Below are positions 32,270 to 41,891 of a DNA stretch of 64,000 bases, one piece after another. Made by a program: the position numbers and the translations under genes. Positions within the stretch are counted from its first letter, which is position 1; every line of letters begins with the position of its first letter. The notes beneath the pieces were generated by a model. It saw only the letters and a list, made by a program, of their open reading frames with translations. It had not been told where the DNA came from and searched no databases. Origin of the DNA: Klebsiella michiganensis (GTDB taxonomy: Bacteria > Pseudomonadota > Gammaproteobacteria > Enterobacterales > Enterobacteriaceae); the NCBI RefSeq assembly GCF_002925905.1, contig NZ_PRDB01000001.1:1178001-1242000 (forward strand), in the 5' to 3' direction.

Positions 32270-33640
32270 TTATGCTTTAATGGCGCTGGCGGTTTTCTGT
32301 TTAAACAGGTAGCCGACGCCGAGAACGGCAATCCATACCGGGATAAGGTAGACGGAAATCGCCATGCCAGGGGTCATCAGCATGATCACCAGCACTCCCG
32401 CCATAAACAGCAGGCAGATCCAGTTGCCCAGCGGATAAAGCAGCGCCGGGAAGCGGGTGACCACGCCCTGCTGCTGCTTAGCGCGACGGAACTTCATGTG
32501 CGCCAGGCTAATCATCGCCCAGTTGATCACCAGGGCTGAAACCACCAGCGCCATCAGCAGACCAAACGCGGATTCCGGCGCGAAGTAGTTAATCAGTACG
32601 CACAGCGCGGTGACCACCGCGGAGACGAGGATGGTGTTAACCGGCACGCCGCGTTTATCGACGCTCATCAGCGCTTTTGGCGCGTTACCCTGCTGGGCCA
32701 GACCGAACAGCATCCGACTGTTGCAGTATACGCAGCTGTTGTAAACGGAGAGCGCCGCGGTTAATACCACAATATTCAGCGCATTCGCGACGAAGGTATC
32801 GCCCAGTTCGTGGAAAATCAGGACGAACGGGCTGGTATCGGCGGTTACGCGGCTCCACGGCAGCAGCGAAAGCAGAACGGCCAGCGAGCCCACATAGAAA
32901 ATCAGGATGCGGTAGATGACCTGGTTGGTGGCCTTCGGAATGCTCTGCTCCGGGTTATCCGCTTCGGCTGCGGTAATACCGACCAGCTCCAGCCCGCCGA
33001 AAGAGAACATAATAATCGCCATCATCATTACCAGCCCGGTGAAGCCGTGCGGCAGGAAACCGCCCTGCTCCCACAGGTTGCGTACGGTGGCCTGCGGGCC
33101 GCCGTTGCCGCTGAACAGCAGCCAGCCGCCGAACAGGATCATCGCCACGACGGCGACGACTTTGATGATCGCGAACCAGAACTCCATCTCGCCGAACACC
33201 TTGACGTTCGTCAGGTTGATGGCGTTGATAGCGATAAAGAAAACGGCCGCAGAAACCCAGGTAGGAATTTCCGGCCACCAGAACTGGACGTATTTCCCGA
33301 CCGCGGTCAGCTCGGCCATCGCGACCAGCACGTAAAGCACCCAGTAGTTCCAGCCGGAAGCGAAGCCTGCAAAGCCGCCCCAGTATTTGTAGGCAAAATG
33401 ACTAAATGAGCCGGCTACCGGCTCTTCGACGACCATCTCGCCCAGCTGACGCATAATCAGGAAAGCAATAAAACCGGCAATTGCGTAGCCCAGAATAATA
33501 CCGGGACCCGCGTTTTGGATGACGGATGCGCTACCCAGAAACAAACCGGTACCGATAGCGCCTCCCAGCGCAATAAGCTGAATATGGCGGTTTTTAAGGC
33601 CGCGCTTTAGCCGATCGCCATGCTGTTGACCTTCCATCAT
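32270..33640 (-). CDS. aroP: aromatic amino acid permease AroP
   Basis: APC-superfamily proton symporter of 456 residues with about 12 membrane segments, importing phenylalanine, tyrosine and tryptophan. The N-terminal cytoplasmic RGLKNRHIQLIALGGAIGTG, then LFLGSA, is the amino acid permease signature; EMVVEEPVAGSFSHFAYKYW and GLELVGITAAEADNPEQSIP follow. The frame stays open 57 codons upstream. The ATG at 33640 is chosen because the rest of the upstream frame is not family sequence and CACGAGGTTTC places GAGG correctly. Tandem TyrR-like boxes lie upstream. Confidence 0.95.
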   Translation of the reverse strand: MMEGQQHGDRLKRGLKNRHIQLIALGGAIGTGLFLGSASVIQNAGPGIILGYAIAGFIAFLIMRQLGEMVVEEPVAGSFSHFAYKYWGGFAGFASGWNYWVLYVLVAMAELTAVGKYVQFWWPEIPTWVSAAVFFIAINAINLTNVKVFGEMEFWFAIIKVVAVVAMILFGGWLLFSGNGGPQATVRNLWEQGGFLPHGFTGLVMMMAIIMFSFGGLELVGITAAEADNPEQSIPKATNQVIYRILIFYVGSLAVLLSLLPWSRVTADTSPFVLIFHELGDTFVANALNIVVLTAALSVYNSCVYCNSRMLFGLAQQGNAPKALMSVDKRGVPVNTILVSAVVTALCVLINYFAPESAFGLLMALVVSALVINWAMISLAHMKFRRAKQQQGVVTRFPALLYPLGNWICLLFMAGVLVIMLMTPGMAISVYLIPVWIAVLGVGYLFKQKTASAIKA

Positions 33641-33799
33641 GAAACCTCGTGTGTGGTTATGGTTATTATGTTTGTCCGCGTCATCCATCAGGTGACTTCT
33701 TCGCTGTCCATCCCTGCCTGATAGCATAGTCAGCGAAATTTCACTGAGCCTGCGGCCCGTTTTGCCCCGAGTGATGTAGCGCACATATTGTTGTGTTTG

Positions 33800-33839
33800 T
33801 GTAATTATCAAATTCCGTAGATGTACTTATTTCTTTACG
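33800..33839. promoter_or_regulatory. tandem TyrR-like boxes upstream of aroP
   Basis: Two 18-bp elements fit TGTAAA-N6-TTTACA. One at 33822-33839 reads TGTACT-N6-TTTACG (10 of 12 matches). One at 33800-33817 reads TGTAAT-N6-ATTCCG (weaker). Both keep the invariant G and C at positions 2 and 17. They are 22 bp apart centre to centre, about two helical turns, which is the usual strong/weak pairing for tyrosine-dependent TyrR repression. aroP is a known TyrR target in E. coli. Confidence 0.6.
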
Positions 33840-34220
33840 CAAGGCGGAGAGGGAATTCATGAAAAGGCCTTTCGTATCATGGAGAATAGTGATAAGCGCC
33901 GCTGAATGCACCTGCTTTATGAAGGGATGATGACGAAGCGAGCAAAAAGACGCCATTTGTAAATCCCACCCCCATGCGCCAGTGCCTACCCATTATTTGT
34001 CATCCATGCAAATTTATTGAATTTATATTCACTTCATAAGGCGTTGAATCGGTTCAGATAGCGTAATTTTTCGTTTCTATTACGTTAACACTACCTCTTT
34101 GTGAGTAAACACAACATTTGTGCAAGGTTACATTTTTGAAATGTTATTTCTGTAAGGTTGTTAAAACGTGCCGGGTTTAATGATTTCAATCAAAACCTGT
34201 ATGGACAGAAGGTGAATACT

Positions 34221-34248
34221 TTGTTACTTTAGCGATACGAACTATGAA
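34221..34248 (+). promoter_or_regulatory. pdhR operon promoter
   Basis: TTGTTA at 34221-34226 and TATGAA at 34243-34248, spaced by 16 bp. The predicted start near 34255 falls inside the PdhR operator, giving direct autorepression. Confidence 0.7.
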
Positions 34249-34263
34249 TTGGTAAGACCAATT
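34247..34263. promoter_or_regulatory. PdhR operator
   Basis: Perfect palindrome AATTGGTAAGACCAATT, containing the full ATTGGT-N3-ACCAAT PdhR consensus. It overlaps the predicted transcription start of the pdhR-aceEF-lpd operon. In E. coli pyruvate releases PdhR from this site. Confidence 0.93.
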
Positions 34264-34293
34264 GACTCCGGGCTAATGGCAGAGACAGGGAAT

Positions 34294-35073
34294 ATGGCCT
34301 ACAGCAAGATCCGCCAACCAAAACTATCCGATGTGATAGAGCAGCAGCTGGAGTTTTTAATCCTTGAGGGGACGTTGCGCCCCGGTGAAAAACTCCCGCC
34401 AGAACGTGAACTGGCAAAACAGTTCGACGTTTCCCGTCCCTCGCTCCGTGAGGCTATTCAACGCCTCGAAGCTAAGGGCTTGTTGCTTCGTCGCCAGGGG
34501 GGCGGAACGTTTGTACAAAGCCGCCTGTGGCAGAGCTTCAGCGACCCGCTGGTAGAGCTACTGTCCGACCACCCTGAATCCCAATTTGATCTGCTGGAAA
34601 CCCGTCACGCGCTTGAAGGCATCGCGGCTTATTACGCGGCGCTGCGCAGCAATGATGAAGACCGCGAACGCATTCGCGAGCTGCATCAGGCCATTGAGCG
34701 GGCTCAGCAGTCCGGCGATCTCGACGCCGAATCCGATGCCGTCGTCCAGTATCAAATCGCCGTCACCGAAGCGGCGCACAATGTGGTGCTGCTCCATCTA
34801 CTACGCTGTATGGAGCCGATGCTGGCCCAGAACGTTCGCCAGAATTTTGAATTGTTGTACGCCCGTCGGGAGATGCTCCCGCAGGTCAGCAATCATCGTA
34901 CTCGCATTTTTGAGGCGATAATCGCCGGGGAACCGGAGCAGGCGCGTGAAGCGTCGCATCGTCACCTGGCGTTCATTGAGGAAATTTTGCTGGATCGTAG
35001 CCGTGAGCAGAGCCGTCGTGAACGCTCACTGCGTCGTTTACAGCAACGAAAAGATGAGAACTCCGGTTCTTAA
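34294..35073 (+). CDS. pdhR: pyruvate-responsive repressor PdhR
   Basis: GntR-family (FadR subfamily) transcription factor of 259 residues. The N-terminal winged helix-turn-helix spans about residues 10-75 ([20 protein letters not shown], then [17 protein letters not shown]). The all-helical FCD ligand domain follows. The C-terminus is basic and about five residues longer than in E. coli. The start at 34294 ([13 protein letters not shown]) is chosen over the in-frame ATG at 34249, which lies inside the operator. It represses its own operon and other respiratory genes until pyruvate binds. Confidence 0.96.
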   Translation: MAYSKIRQPKLSDVIEQQLEFLILEGTLRPGEKLPPERELAKQFDVSRPSLREAIQRLEAKGLLLRRQGGGTFVQSRLWQSFSDPLVELLSDHPESQFDLLETRHALEGIAAYYAALRSNDEDRERIRELHQAIERAQQSGDLDAESDAVVQYQIAVTEAAHNVVLLHLLRCMEPMLAQNVRQNFELLYARREMLPQVSNHRTRIFEAIIAGEPEQAREASHRHLAFIEEILLDRSREQSRRERSLRRLQQRKDENSGS

Positions 35074-35105
35074 GCGCCATTTTTAGAGCGCGGCAACTAA
35101 ACGCA

Positions 35106-35151
35106 GAACCTGTCTTATTGCATTCTCTGACGAGAATTCAATGGGACAGGT
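35106..35151 (+). promoter_or_regulatory. long hairpin in the pdhR-aceE spacer
   Basis: Two 21-nt arms (35106-35126 and 35131-35151) around a TGAC loop pair along their whole length, with only one mismatch and two G-U wobbles. No T-tract follows. It sits about 40 nt before the aceE start. It is probably an mRNA processing or stability element separating pdhR from the highly expressed aceEF message; that role is inference. Confidence 0.75.
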
Positions 35152-35192
35152 TCCAGATTAATCAACGATTAGATAGATAAGGAATACCCCCC

Positions 35193-37856
35193 ATGTCAGA
35201 ACGTTTACCAAATGACGTGGATCCGATCGAAACTCGCGACTGGCTACAGGCGATCGAATCGGTCATCCGTGAAGAAGGTGTTGAGCGCGCTCAGTATCTT
35301 ATTGACCAACTCCTTTCTGAAGCCCGCAAAGGCGGGGTGAAAGTGGCTGCTGGCGCATCGACCGGCGGTTACGTGAACACTATTGCCGTTGAAGATGAGC
35401 CGGAATACCCGGGTAATCTGGATCTGGAACGTCGTATCCGTTCTGCGATCCGCTGGAACGCGATTATGACCGTTCTGCGCGCATCGAAAAAAGATCTCGA
35501 ACTGGGCGGCCACATGGCTTCCTTCCAGTCTTCCGCAACCTTCTATGAAGTGTGCTTTAACCACTTCTTCCGCGCACGCAACGAGCAGGACGGCGGCGAC
35601 CTGGTTTACTTCCAGGGCCACATCTCTCCGGGCGTCTACGCGCGTGCTTTCCTGGAAGGTCGTCTGACTGAAGAGCAGATGAACAACTTCCGTCAGGAAG
35701 TTCACGGTAAAGGTCTGTCCTCTTATCCGCACCCGAAACTGATGCCGGAATTCTGGCAGTTCCCGACCGTCTCTATGGGGCTGGGTCCAATCGGTGCGAT
35801 TTATCAGGCTAAGTTCCTGAAGTATCTGGAACACCGCGGCCTGAAAGACACTTCCAAACAAACCGTTTACGCTTTCCTCGGCGACGGCGAGATGGACGAG
35901 CCGGAATCCAAAGGCGCGATCACCATCGCGACCCGTGAGAAGCTGGACAACCTGGTCTTCGTTATCAACTGTAACCTGCAGCGCCTTGACGGCCCGGTTA
36001 CCGGTAATGGCAAGATCATTAACGAACTGGAAGGCATCTTTGGCGGTGCTGGCTGGAACGTTATCAAGGTTATCTGGGGCGGACGCTGGGATGAGCTGCT
36101 GCGTAAAGATACCAGCGGTAAACTGATCCAGCTGATGGAAGAGACCGTTGACGGTGACTACCAGACCTTCAAATCCAAAGACGGCGCTTACGTGCGTGAG
36201 CACTTCTTCGGTAAATATCCGGAAACCGCAGCGCTGGTTGCCGACTGGACTGACGAGCAGATCTGGGCCCTGAACCGCGGCGGTCACGATCCGAAGAAAG
36301 TCTACGCTGCGCTGAAAAAAGCACAGGAAACCAAAGGCAAAGCCACCGTAATCCTCGCCCATACCATTAAAGGTTACGGCATGGGTGACACCGCTGAAGG
36401 TAAAAACATCGCTCACCAGGTTAAGAAAATGAACATGGACGGCGTTCGCTACGTCCGCGATCGTTTCAACGTGCCGGTTGCCGATGCTGATATCGAAAAA
36501 CTGCCGTACGTGACCTTCCCGGAAGGTTCTGAAGAGCACACCTATCTGCACGCCCAGCGTCAGAAACTGCACGGCTATCTGCCGAGCCGTCAGCCAAACT
36601 TCGATGAGAAGCTGGAGCTGCCGACCCTGGAAGATTTCGGTCCGCTGCTGGAAGAGCAGAATAAAGAGATCTCTACCACTATCGCGTTCGTTCGTGCCCT
36701 GAACGTGATGCTGAAGAACAAATCCATCAAAGACCGCCTCGTGCCGATCATCGCCGATGAAGCGCGTACCTTTGGTATGGAAGGCCTGTTCCGTCAGATT
36801 GGTATCTACAGCCCGAACGGTCAGCAGTACACTCCGCAGGACCGTGAGCAGGTTGCTTACTACAAAGAAGACGAGAAAGGCCAGATTCTGCAGGAAGGTA
36901 TCAACGAACTGGGTGCCGGTGCATCCTGGCTGGCTGCTGCGACCTCCTACAGCACCAACAACCTGCCGATGATCCCGTTCTACATCTACTACTCCATGTT
37001 CGGGTTCCAGCGTATCGGTGACCTGTGCTGGCAGGCCGGCGACCAGCAGGCTCGCGGCTTCCTGATCGGCGGGACTTCCGGTCGTACCACGCTGAACGGC
37101 GAAGGTCTGCAGCACGAAGATGGCCACAGCCACATTCAGTCTCTGACCATCCCGAACTGTATCTCTTACGATCCGTCTTACGCGTACGAAGTTGCGGTCA
37201 TCATGCACGATGGTCTGGAGCGTATGTACGGTGAGAAACAAGAGAACGTTTACTACTACATCACCACGCTGAACGAAAACTACCACATGCCGGCAATGCC
37301 AGCAGGCGCCGAGGAAGGTATCCGTAAAGGTATCTACAAACTCGAAACCGTTGAAGGTAGCAAAGGTAAAGTTCAGCTGCTGGGCTCCGGTTCTATCCTG
37401 CGTCACGTCCGTGAAGCAGCGCAGATCCTGGCCAAAGACTACGGCGTAGGCTCTGACGTTTATAGCGTCACCTCCTTCACCGAACTGGCGCGCGATGGCC
37501 AGGATTGTGAACGCTGGAACATGCTGCATCCGCTGGAAACGCCGCGCGTTCCGTACATCGCTCAGGTGATGAACGACGCTCCGGCAGTCGCATCTACTGA
37601 CTATATGAAACTGTTCGCTGAGCAGGTTCGTACTTACGTACCGGCCGATGATTACCGCGTACTGGGTACCGACGGCTTCGGTCGCTCTGACAGCCGTGAA
37701 AACCTGCGTCACCACTTCGAAGTTGACGCTTCCTACGTGGTGGTAGCAGCGCTGGGCGAACTGGCTAAACGTGGCGAAATCGATAAGAAAGTGGTTGCGG
37801 AAGCCATCACTAAATTCAACATCGATGCAGATAAAGTTAACCCGCGTCTGGCGTAA
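35193..37856 (+). CDS. aceE: pyruvate dehydrogenase E1 component AceE
   Basis: Thiamine diphosphate-dependent homodimeric E1 of 887 residues. It decarboxylates pyruvate and transfers the acetyl group to lipoyl groups on AceF. The ThDP/Mg motif runs from [15 protein letters not shown] to [14 protein letters not shown]. The N-terminal [21 protein letters not shown] is the AceF-binding part. The C-terminal domain includes [19 protein letters not shown]. Codon use is strongly biased, as expected for an abundant enzyme. aceF follows after 14 nt. Confidence 0.98.
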   Translation: MSERLPNDVDPIETRDWLQAIESVIREEGVERAQYLIDQLLSEARKGGVKVAAGASTGGYVNTIAVEDEPEYPGNLDLERRIRSAIRWNAIMTVLRASKKDLELGGHMASFQSSATFYEVCFNHFFRARNEQDGGDLVYFQGHISPGVYARAFLEGRLTEEQMNNFRQEVHGKGLSSYPHPKLMPEFWQFPTVSMGLGPIGAIYQAKFLKYLEHRGLKDTSKQTVYAFLGDGEMDEPESKGAITIATREKLDNLVFVINCNLQRLDGPVTGNGKIINELEGIFGGAGWNVIKVIWGGRWDELLRKDTSGKLIQLMEETVDGDYQTFKSKDGAYVREHFFGKYPETAALVADWTDEQIWALNRGGHDPKKVYAALKKAQETKGKATVILAHTIKGYGMGDTAEGKNIAHQVKKMNMDGVRYVRDRFNVPVADADIEKLPYVTFPEGSEEHTYLHAQRQKLHGYLPSRQPNFDEKLELPTLEDFGPLLEEQNKEISTTIAFVRALNVMLKNKSIKDRLVPIIADEARTFGMEGLFRQIGIYSPNGQQYTPQDREQVAYYKEDEKGQILQEGINELGAGASWLAAATSYSTNNLPMIPFYIYYSMFGFQRIGDLCWQAGDQQARGFLIGGTSGRTTLNGEGLQHEDGHSHIQSLTIPNCISYDPSYAYEVAVIMHDGLERMYGEKQENVYYYITTLNENYHMPAMPAGAEEGIRKGIYKLETVEGSKGKVQLLGSGSILRHVREAAQILAKDYGVGSDVYSVTSFTELARDGQDCERWNMLHPLETPRVPYIAQVMNDAPAVASTDYMKLFAEQVRTYVPADDYRVLGTDGFGRSDSRENLRHHFEVDASYVVVAALGELAKRGEIDKKVVAEAITKFNIDADKVNPRLA

Positions 37857-37870
37857 GAGGTAAAAGAATA

Positions 37871-38710
37871 ATGGCTATCGAAATCAAAGTACCGGACATC
37901 GGGGCTGATGAAGTTGAAATCACCGAGATTCTGGTCAAAGTGGGCGACAAAGTTGAAGCTGAACAGTCGCTGATCACCGTAGAAGGCGACAAAGCCTCTA
38001 TGGAAGTCCCGTCTCCGCAGGCTGGCGTCGTTAAAGAGATCAAAGTCTCCGTCGGCGACAAAACCGAGACCGGTAAACTGATCATGATTTTCGATTCCGC
38101 CGATGGTGCAGCAGCCGCTGCACCTGCGCAGGAAGAGAAGAAAGAAGCGGCTCCGGCCGCCGCAGCACCGGCAGCCGCCAGCGCGAAAGAAGTTCATGTA
38201 CCGGATATCGGCGGTGATGAAGTTGAAGTCACGGAAATCATGGTAAAAGTGGGCGACACCATCGCCGCTGAACAATCCCTGATCACCGTAGAAGGCGATA
38301 AAGCCTCTATGGAAGTGCCGGCGCCGTTCGCCGGTACCGTGAAAGAGATCAAGATTAACACCGGCGACAAAGTGTCCACGGGTTCCCTGATCATGATCTT
38401 CGAAGTGGCGGGCGCAGCGCCTGCCGCGGCGCCGGCGAAAGCGGAAGCCGCTCCGGCTGCTGCTGCACCGGCAGCTTCAGGTTCTAAAGAAGTTCACGTG
38501 CCGGATATCGGCGGCGATGAAGTTGAAGTGACTGAAGTGATGGTGAAAGTGGGCGATAAAATTGCCGCTGAACAGTCATTGATCACCGTTGAAGGCGACA
38601 AAGCTTCCATGGAAGTGCCTGCGCCGTTCGCGGGTACCGTGAAAGAGATCAAAATCAGCACCGGCGACAAAGTCTCCACCGGCTCCCTGATTATGGTCTT
38701 CGAAGTGGAA
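37871..38710 (+). repeat. three direct repeats encoding lipoyl domains
   Basis: Three copies of about 230 bp within aceF begin near 37871, 38185 and 38485, each followed by a low-complexity Ala/Pro-coding linker. The second and third are the most alike at the nucleotide level. They are part of the coding sequence and a natural site for unequal recombination changing lipoyl domain number. Confidence 0.85.
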
Positions 38711-39760
38711 GGCGCTGCGCCTGCCGCAGCTCCGGCTGCCGCGGCTGCCCCAGCACCAGCTGCTGCACCGGCTCAGGCTGCTAAACCAGCTGCACCTGCT
38801 GCAAAAGCAGAAGGCAAATCTGAGTTCGCTGAAAACGACGCTTACGTTCACGCTACCCCGCTGATTCGTCGCCTGGCGCGCGAGTTCGGCGTAAACCTGG
38901 CGAAAGTGAAAGGAACTGGTCGTAAAGGCCGTATCCTGCGCGAAGACGTTCAGGCCTACGTGAAAGAAGCGGTTAAACGCGCTGAAGCCGCGCCTGCTGC
39001 TACCGGTGGCGGTATCCCGGGCATGCTGCCGTGGCCGAAAGTGGACTTCAGCAAGTTTGGTGAAGTGGAAGAAGTTGAACTGGGCCGCATCCAGAAGATC
39101 TCTGGTGCTAACCTGAGCCGTAACTGGGTGATGATCCCGCACGTTACGCACTTCGACAAAACCGATATCACCGATCTGGAAGCGTTCCGTAAACAGCAGA
39201 ACGCTGAAGCTGAGAAGCGTAAGCTGGACGTGAAATTCACTCCGGTGGTCTTCATCATGAAAGCCGTTGCTGCGGCGCTTGAGCAGATGCCGCGCTTCAA
39301 CAGCTCCCTGTCTGAAGATGCACAGCGTCTGACGCTGAAGAAATACATCAATATCGGTGTGGCGGTTGATACCCCGAATGGTCTGGTTGTTCCGGTCTTC
39401 AAAGACGTGAACAAGAAGAGCATTACCGAGCTGTCTCGTGAACTGACCGTGATTTCCAAGAAAGCGCGTGATGGTAAGCTGACCGCTGGCGAAATGCAGG
39501 GCGGTTGCTTCACTATCTCCAGCATCGGCGGCCTGGGTACCACCCACTTCGCACCGATTGTGAACGCGCCGGAAGTGGCTATCCTCGGCGTGTCCAAGTC
39601 CGCGATGGAGCCGGTATGGAATGGCAAAGAGTTCGTGCCGCGTCTGATGATGCCGATCTCTCTGTCCTTCGACCACCGCGTGATCGACGGTGCTGATGGT
39701 GCGCGCTTTATCACCATCATCAACAATATGCTGAGCGACATTCGCCGCCTGGTGATGTAA
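37871..39760 (+). CDS. aceF: pyruvate dehydrogenase E2 (dihydrolipoyl acetyltransferase) AceF
   Basis: The 629-residue core of the PDH complex. Three lipoyl domains carry lipoylation lysines at Lys41, Lys144 and Lys244, each in [10 protein letters not shown]. They are joined by Ala/Pro-rich linkers. A peripheral subunit-binding domain follows ([33 protein letters not shown]). The C-terminal catalytic domain has the active-site histidine and aspartate in [15 protein letters not shown]. The second and third lipoyl domains are nearly identical in DNA as well as protein. A strong terminator follows before lpd. Confidence 0.98.
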   Translation: MAIEIKVPDIGADEVEITEILVKVGDKVEAEQSLITVEGDKASMEVPSPQAGVVKEIKVSVGDKTETGKLIMIFDSADGAAAAAPAQEEKKEAAPAAAAPAAASAKEVHVPDIGGDEVEVTEIMVKVGDTIAAEQSLITVEGDKASMEVPAPFAGTVKEIKINTGDKVSTGSLIMIFEVAGAAPAAAPAKAEAAPAAAAPAASGSKEVHVPDIGGDEVEVTEVMVKVGDKIAAEQSLITVEGDKASMEVPAPFAGTVKEIKISTGDKVSTGSLIMVFEVEGAAPAAAPAAAAAPAPAAAPAQAAKPAAPAAKAEGKSEFAENDAYVHATPLIRRLAREFGVNLAKVKGTGRKGRILREDVQAYVKEAVKRAEAAPAATGGGIPGMLPWPKVDFSKFGEVEEVELGRIQKISGANLSRNWVMIPHVTHFDKTDITDLEAFRKQQNAEAEKRKLDVKFTPVVFIMKAVAAALEQMPRFNSSLSEDAQRLTLKKYINIGVAVDTPNGLVVPVFKDVNKKSITELSRELTVISKKARDGKLTAGEMQGGCFTISSIGGLGTTHFAPIVNAPEVAILGVSKSAMEPVWNGKEFVPRLMMPISLSFDHRVIDGADGARFITIINNMLSDIRRLVM

Positions 39761-39762
39761 GC

Positions 39763-39791
39763 AAAAAGCCGGCCTGACGGCCGGCTTTTTT
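39763..39791 (+). terminator. terminator after aceF
   Basis: AAAAAGCCGGCC (39763-39774) pairs with GGCCGGCTTTTT (39779-39790) around a TGAC loop, ending in a T-run. It separates aceEF from lpd, which has its own promoter. Confidence 0.9.
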
Positions 39792-39856
39792 CTGGTAATC
39801 TCTTCTGCGTTTTGAAGTTACCAGCAATAAAGGACAAAATCGTTTGCCGTTTGTTG

Positions 39857-39885
39857 TTTCAAAATTGTTAACAATTTTGTAAAAT
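39857..39885 (+). promoter_or_regulatory. lpd promoter
   Basis: TAAAAT at 39880-39885 is a good -10; the matching -35 at 17 bp is the weak TTTCAA (39857-39862). The A/T-rich TTGTTAACAATTTTG just upstream resembles sequence bound by ArcA in the E. coli lpd promoter region. An independent promoter lets lpd serve 2-oxoglutarate dehydrogenase and the glycine system as well as PDH. Confidence 0.6.
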
Positions 39886-39967
39886 GCTTGCGGATAGAAC
39901 GTCCCGGTGGACATGGGCGTAAAAACAATAGCGTCAGACCCGCCGGATACAAATAACAGAGGTCATG

Positions 39968-41392
39968 ATGAGTACTGAAATCAAAACTCAGGTCGTGGTA
40001 CTTGGGGCAGGCCCCGCAGGTTATTCTGCTGCCTTCCGTTGCGCTGATTTAGGTCTGGAAACCGTCATCGTAGAACGTTACAGCACCCTCGGCGGTGTTT
40101 GCCTGAACGTCGGCTGTATCCCTTCTAAAGCACTGCTGCACGTTGCTAAAGTTATCGAAGAAGCGAAAGCGCTGGCCGAACACGGCATCGTTTTCGGTGA
40201 ACCGAAAACTGACATTGACAAGATTCGCACCTGGAAAGAAAAAGTCATCACTCAGCTGACCGGCGGTCTGGCTGGCATGGCCAAAGGGCGTAAAGTGAAG
40301 GTGGTTAACGGTCTGGGTAAATTTACCGGCGCTAACACCCTGGAAGTGGAAGGCGAAAACGGTAAAACCGTCATCAACTTCGACAACGCTATCATCGCGG
40401 CGGGTTCCCGTCCGATCGAACTGCCGTTCATTCCGCATGAAGATCCACGCGTATGGGACTCCACCGATGCGCTGGAGCTGAAAACCGTACCAAAACGCCT
40501 GCTGGTTATGGGCGGCGGTATCATCGGTCTGGAAATGGGTACCGTATACCATGCGCTGGGTTCAGAGATTGACGTGGTTGAAATGTTCGACCAGGTTATC
40601 CCGGCTGCCGATAAAGACGTGGTGAAAGTCTTCACCAAGCGCATCAGTAAGAAATTCAACCTGATGCTGGAAACCAAAGTGACCGCCGTTGAAGCGAAAG
40701 AAGACGGTATCTACGTTTCCATGGAAGGCAAAAAAGCCCCGGCTGAAGCGCAGCGCTACGACGCCGTGCTGGTAGCTATCGGCCGCGTACCGAACGGTAA
40801 AAACCTCGATGCCGGTAAAGCAGGCGTTGAAGTTGACGAGCGTGGCTTTATCCGCGTTGATAAACAGCTGCGTACCAACGTGCCGCACATCTTCGCTATC
40901 GGCGATATCGTCGGTCAGCCGATGCTGGCGCACAAAGGCGTTCACGAAGGCCACGTTGCTGCCGAAGTTATTGCCGGCATGAAGCACTACTTCGACCCGA
41001 AAGTTATCCCGTCCATCGCCTATACCGAGCCGGAAGTTGCGTGGGTTGGTCTGACTGAGAAAGAAGCGAAAGAGAAAGGCATCAGCTACGAAACCGCCAC
41101 CTTCCCGTGGGCTGCTTCTGGCCGCGCCATCGCTTCCGACTGCGCTGACGGTATGACCAAACTGATTTTCGACAAAGAATCTCACCGCGTTATCGGCGGG
41201 GCGATTGTCGGCACCAACGGCGGCGAGCTGCTGGGTGAAATCGGTCTGGCGATCGAAATGGGCTGTGACGCTGAAGACATCGCGCTGACCATCCACGCTC
41301 ACCCGACTCTGCACGAGTCCGTTGGCCTGGCAGCAGAAGTCTTCGAAGGCAGCATCACCGACCTGCCAAACGCGAAAGCGAAGAAAAAGTAA
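39968..41392 (+). CDS. lpd: dihydrolipoamide dehydrogenase (E3) Lpd
   Basis: FAD-dependent disulphide oxidoreductase of 474 residues that reoxidises dihydrolipoamide with NAD in the PDH, OGDH and glycine cleavage complexes. The FAD fold is VVLGAGPAGYSAAFRCADLG and the redox disulphide is GGVCLNVGCIPSK. The NAD fold is LVMGGGIIGLEMGTVY and the second FAD motif is IFAIGDIVGQPMLAHK. The C-terminal catalytic His-Glu pair is in HAHPTLHES. Two ATGs occur at 39965 and 39968; the second gives the usual MSTEIKTQ start. Confidence 0.98.
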   Translation: MSTEIKTQVVVLGAGPAGYSAAFRCADLGLETVIVERYSTLGGVCLNVGCIPSKALLHVAKVIEEAKALAEHGIVFGEPKTDIDKIRTWKEKVITQLTGGLAGMAKGRKVKVVNGLGKFTGANTLEVEGENGKTVINFDNAIIAAGSRPIELPFIPHEDPRVWDSTDALELKTVPKRLLVMGGGIIGLEMGTVYHALGSEIDVVEMFDQVIPAADKDVVKVFTKRISKKFNLMLETKVTAVEAKEDGIYVSMEGKKAPAEAQRYDAVLVAIGRVPNGKNLDAGKAGVEVDERGFIRVDKQLRTNVPHIFAIGDIVGQPMLAHKGVHEGHVAAEVIAGMKHYFDPKVIPSIAYTEPEVAWVGLTEKEAKEKGISYETATFPWAASGRAIASDCADGMTKLIFDKESHRVIGGAIVGTNGGELLGEIGLAIEMGCDAEDIALTIHAHPTLHESVGLAAEVFEGSITDLPNAKAKKK

Positions 41393-41414
41393 ATTTTTCT
41401 TTCAGGCAAAATCC

Positions 41415-41443
41415 AAAAAGCGGCTCAGTGAGCCGCTTTTTTT
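41415..41443 (+). terminator. terminator after lpd
   Basis: AAAAAGCGGCTC (41415-41426) and GAGCCGCTTTTT (41430-41441) form a 12-bp stem with an AGT loop and a T-run. Confidence 0.92.
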
Positions 41444-41499
41444 ATCGGTGATGTTTAGAACTGTGTCGCCGTTAATAAAATTGCATATCTTATTAATGC

Positions 41500-41529
41500 T
41501 TGAAAAATAGTTACTCAGTAAACTTATAG
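41500..41529 (+). promoter_or_regulatory. candidate promoter for the small secreted protein gene
   Basis: TTGAAA at 41500-41505 and TTATAG at 41524-41529 with an 18-bp spacer, in A/T-rich sequence just upstream of the gene at 41556. Confidence 0.4.
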
Positions 41530-41555
41530 GTAGTTAACTATATGTGAGGTGTGTG

Positions 41556-41840
41556 ATGAAAAAAGTTTTAACGACGACGCTGCTGGCAGCAACGCTGGTC
41601 TCGGGTATGGCCTGCGCGGCCGATGCCGCTATTCCCTGGGCTGATAACAGCGGCGGGACCGAAAGCACCCATATTGCGGCGATGGGCCAGGATTTGAATA
41701 TGCAGCATCAGCAGATAACAAAGACCAGCGAAGGGGTATGGGCGGCGAATTCCGGCAGCATCAGCTCTGATGAAGCGGCGTTGACCAGCACTAAACCGGC
41801 TTTTGCGGGTGACCCGTCTCTGATGCCCCATCAGGGCTAA
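41556..41840 (+). CDS. small exported protein of unknown function
   Basis: A 94-residue protein I do not recognise. The first 24 or so residues are a clear Sec signal peptide (MKKVLTTTLLAATLVSGMAC, then A), with likely cleavage after ACA. The sequence around the cysteine does not fit a lipobox. The mature part, about 70 residues, is polar, Ser/Thr/Gly/Gln-rich and without cysteine, and has no hydrophobic segment. It is probably a small soluble or loosely structured periplasmic protein. GAGG at 41547-41550 places the ribosome on the ATG at 41556, not the earlier in-frame start at 41544. The gene stands alone between the lpd terminator and its own terminator, convergent with the DUF2950 gene. 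Confidence 0.75.
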   Translation: MKKVLTTTLLAATLVSGMACAADAAIPWADNSGGTESTHIAAMGQDLNMQHQQITKTSEGVWAANSGSISSDEAALTSTKPAFAGDPSLMPHQG

Positions 41841-41863
41841 ATCAGCACACAGATATGGCGCGG

Positions 41864-41891
41864 CGGCGTTATCGCACGCCGGGCTTTTTTT
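41864..41891 (+). terminator. terminator after the small secreted protein gene
   Basis: CGGCGT (41864-41869) and ACGCCG (41876-41881) form a stem with a 6-nt loop, followed by GGC and seven T residues. Confidence 0.7.

Larger units (their letters stand above)
33641..34293. other. divergent spacer aroP / pdhR
   Basis: A 653-bp A/T-rich regulatory region without a convincing gene. It holds tandem TyrR-like boxes for aroP at 33800-33839, and the pdhR promoter and PdhR operator at 34221-34263. The remaining stretch, 33840-34220, shows no repeat or RNA gene I can name. Confidence 0.7.

Noticed and set aside
33641-33811. A 57-codon N-terminal extension of AroP.
   Set aside because: The extension is polar and unlike permease N-termini, it runs toward the TyrR boxes, and the ATG at 33640 has a good ribosome-binding site and family start.
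35244-37715. An 823-codon open frame on the minus strand, fully inside aceE.
   Set aside because: It is the antisense shadow of a strongly codon-biased gene. It has no ribosome-binding site or recognisable domain, and the + strand frame is clearly AceE throughout.
38576-39676. Long minus-strand frames inside aceF.
   Set aside because: They come from the biased codon use of aceF on the other strand; the sequence shows no family motif.
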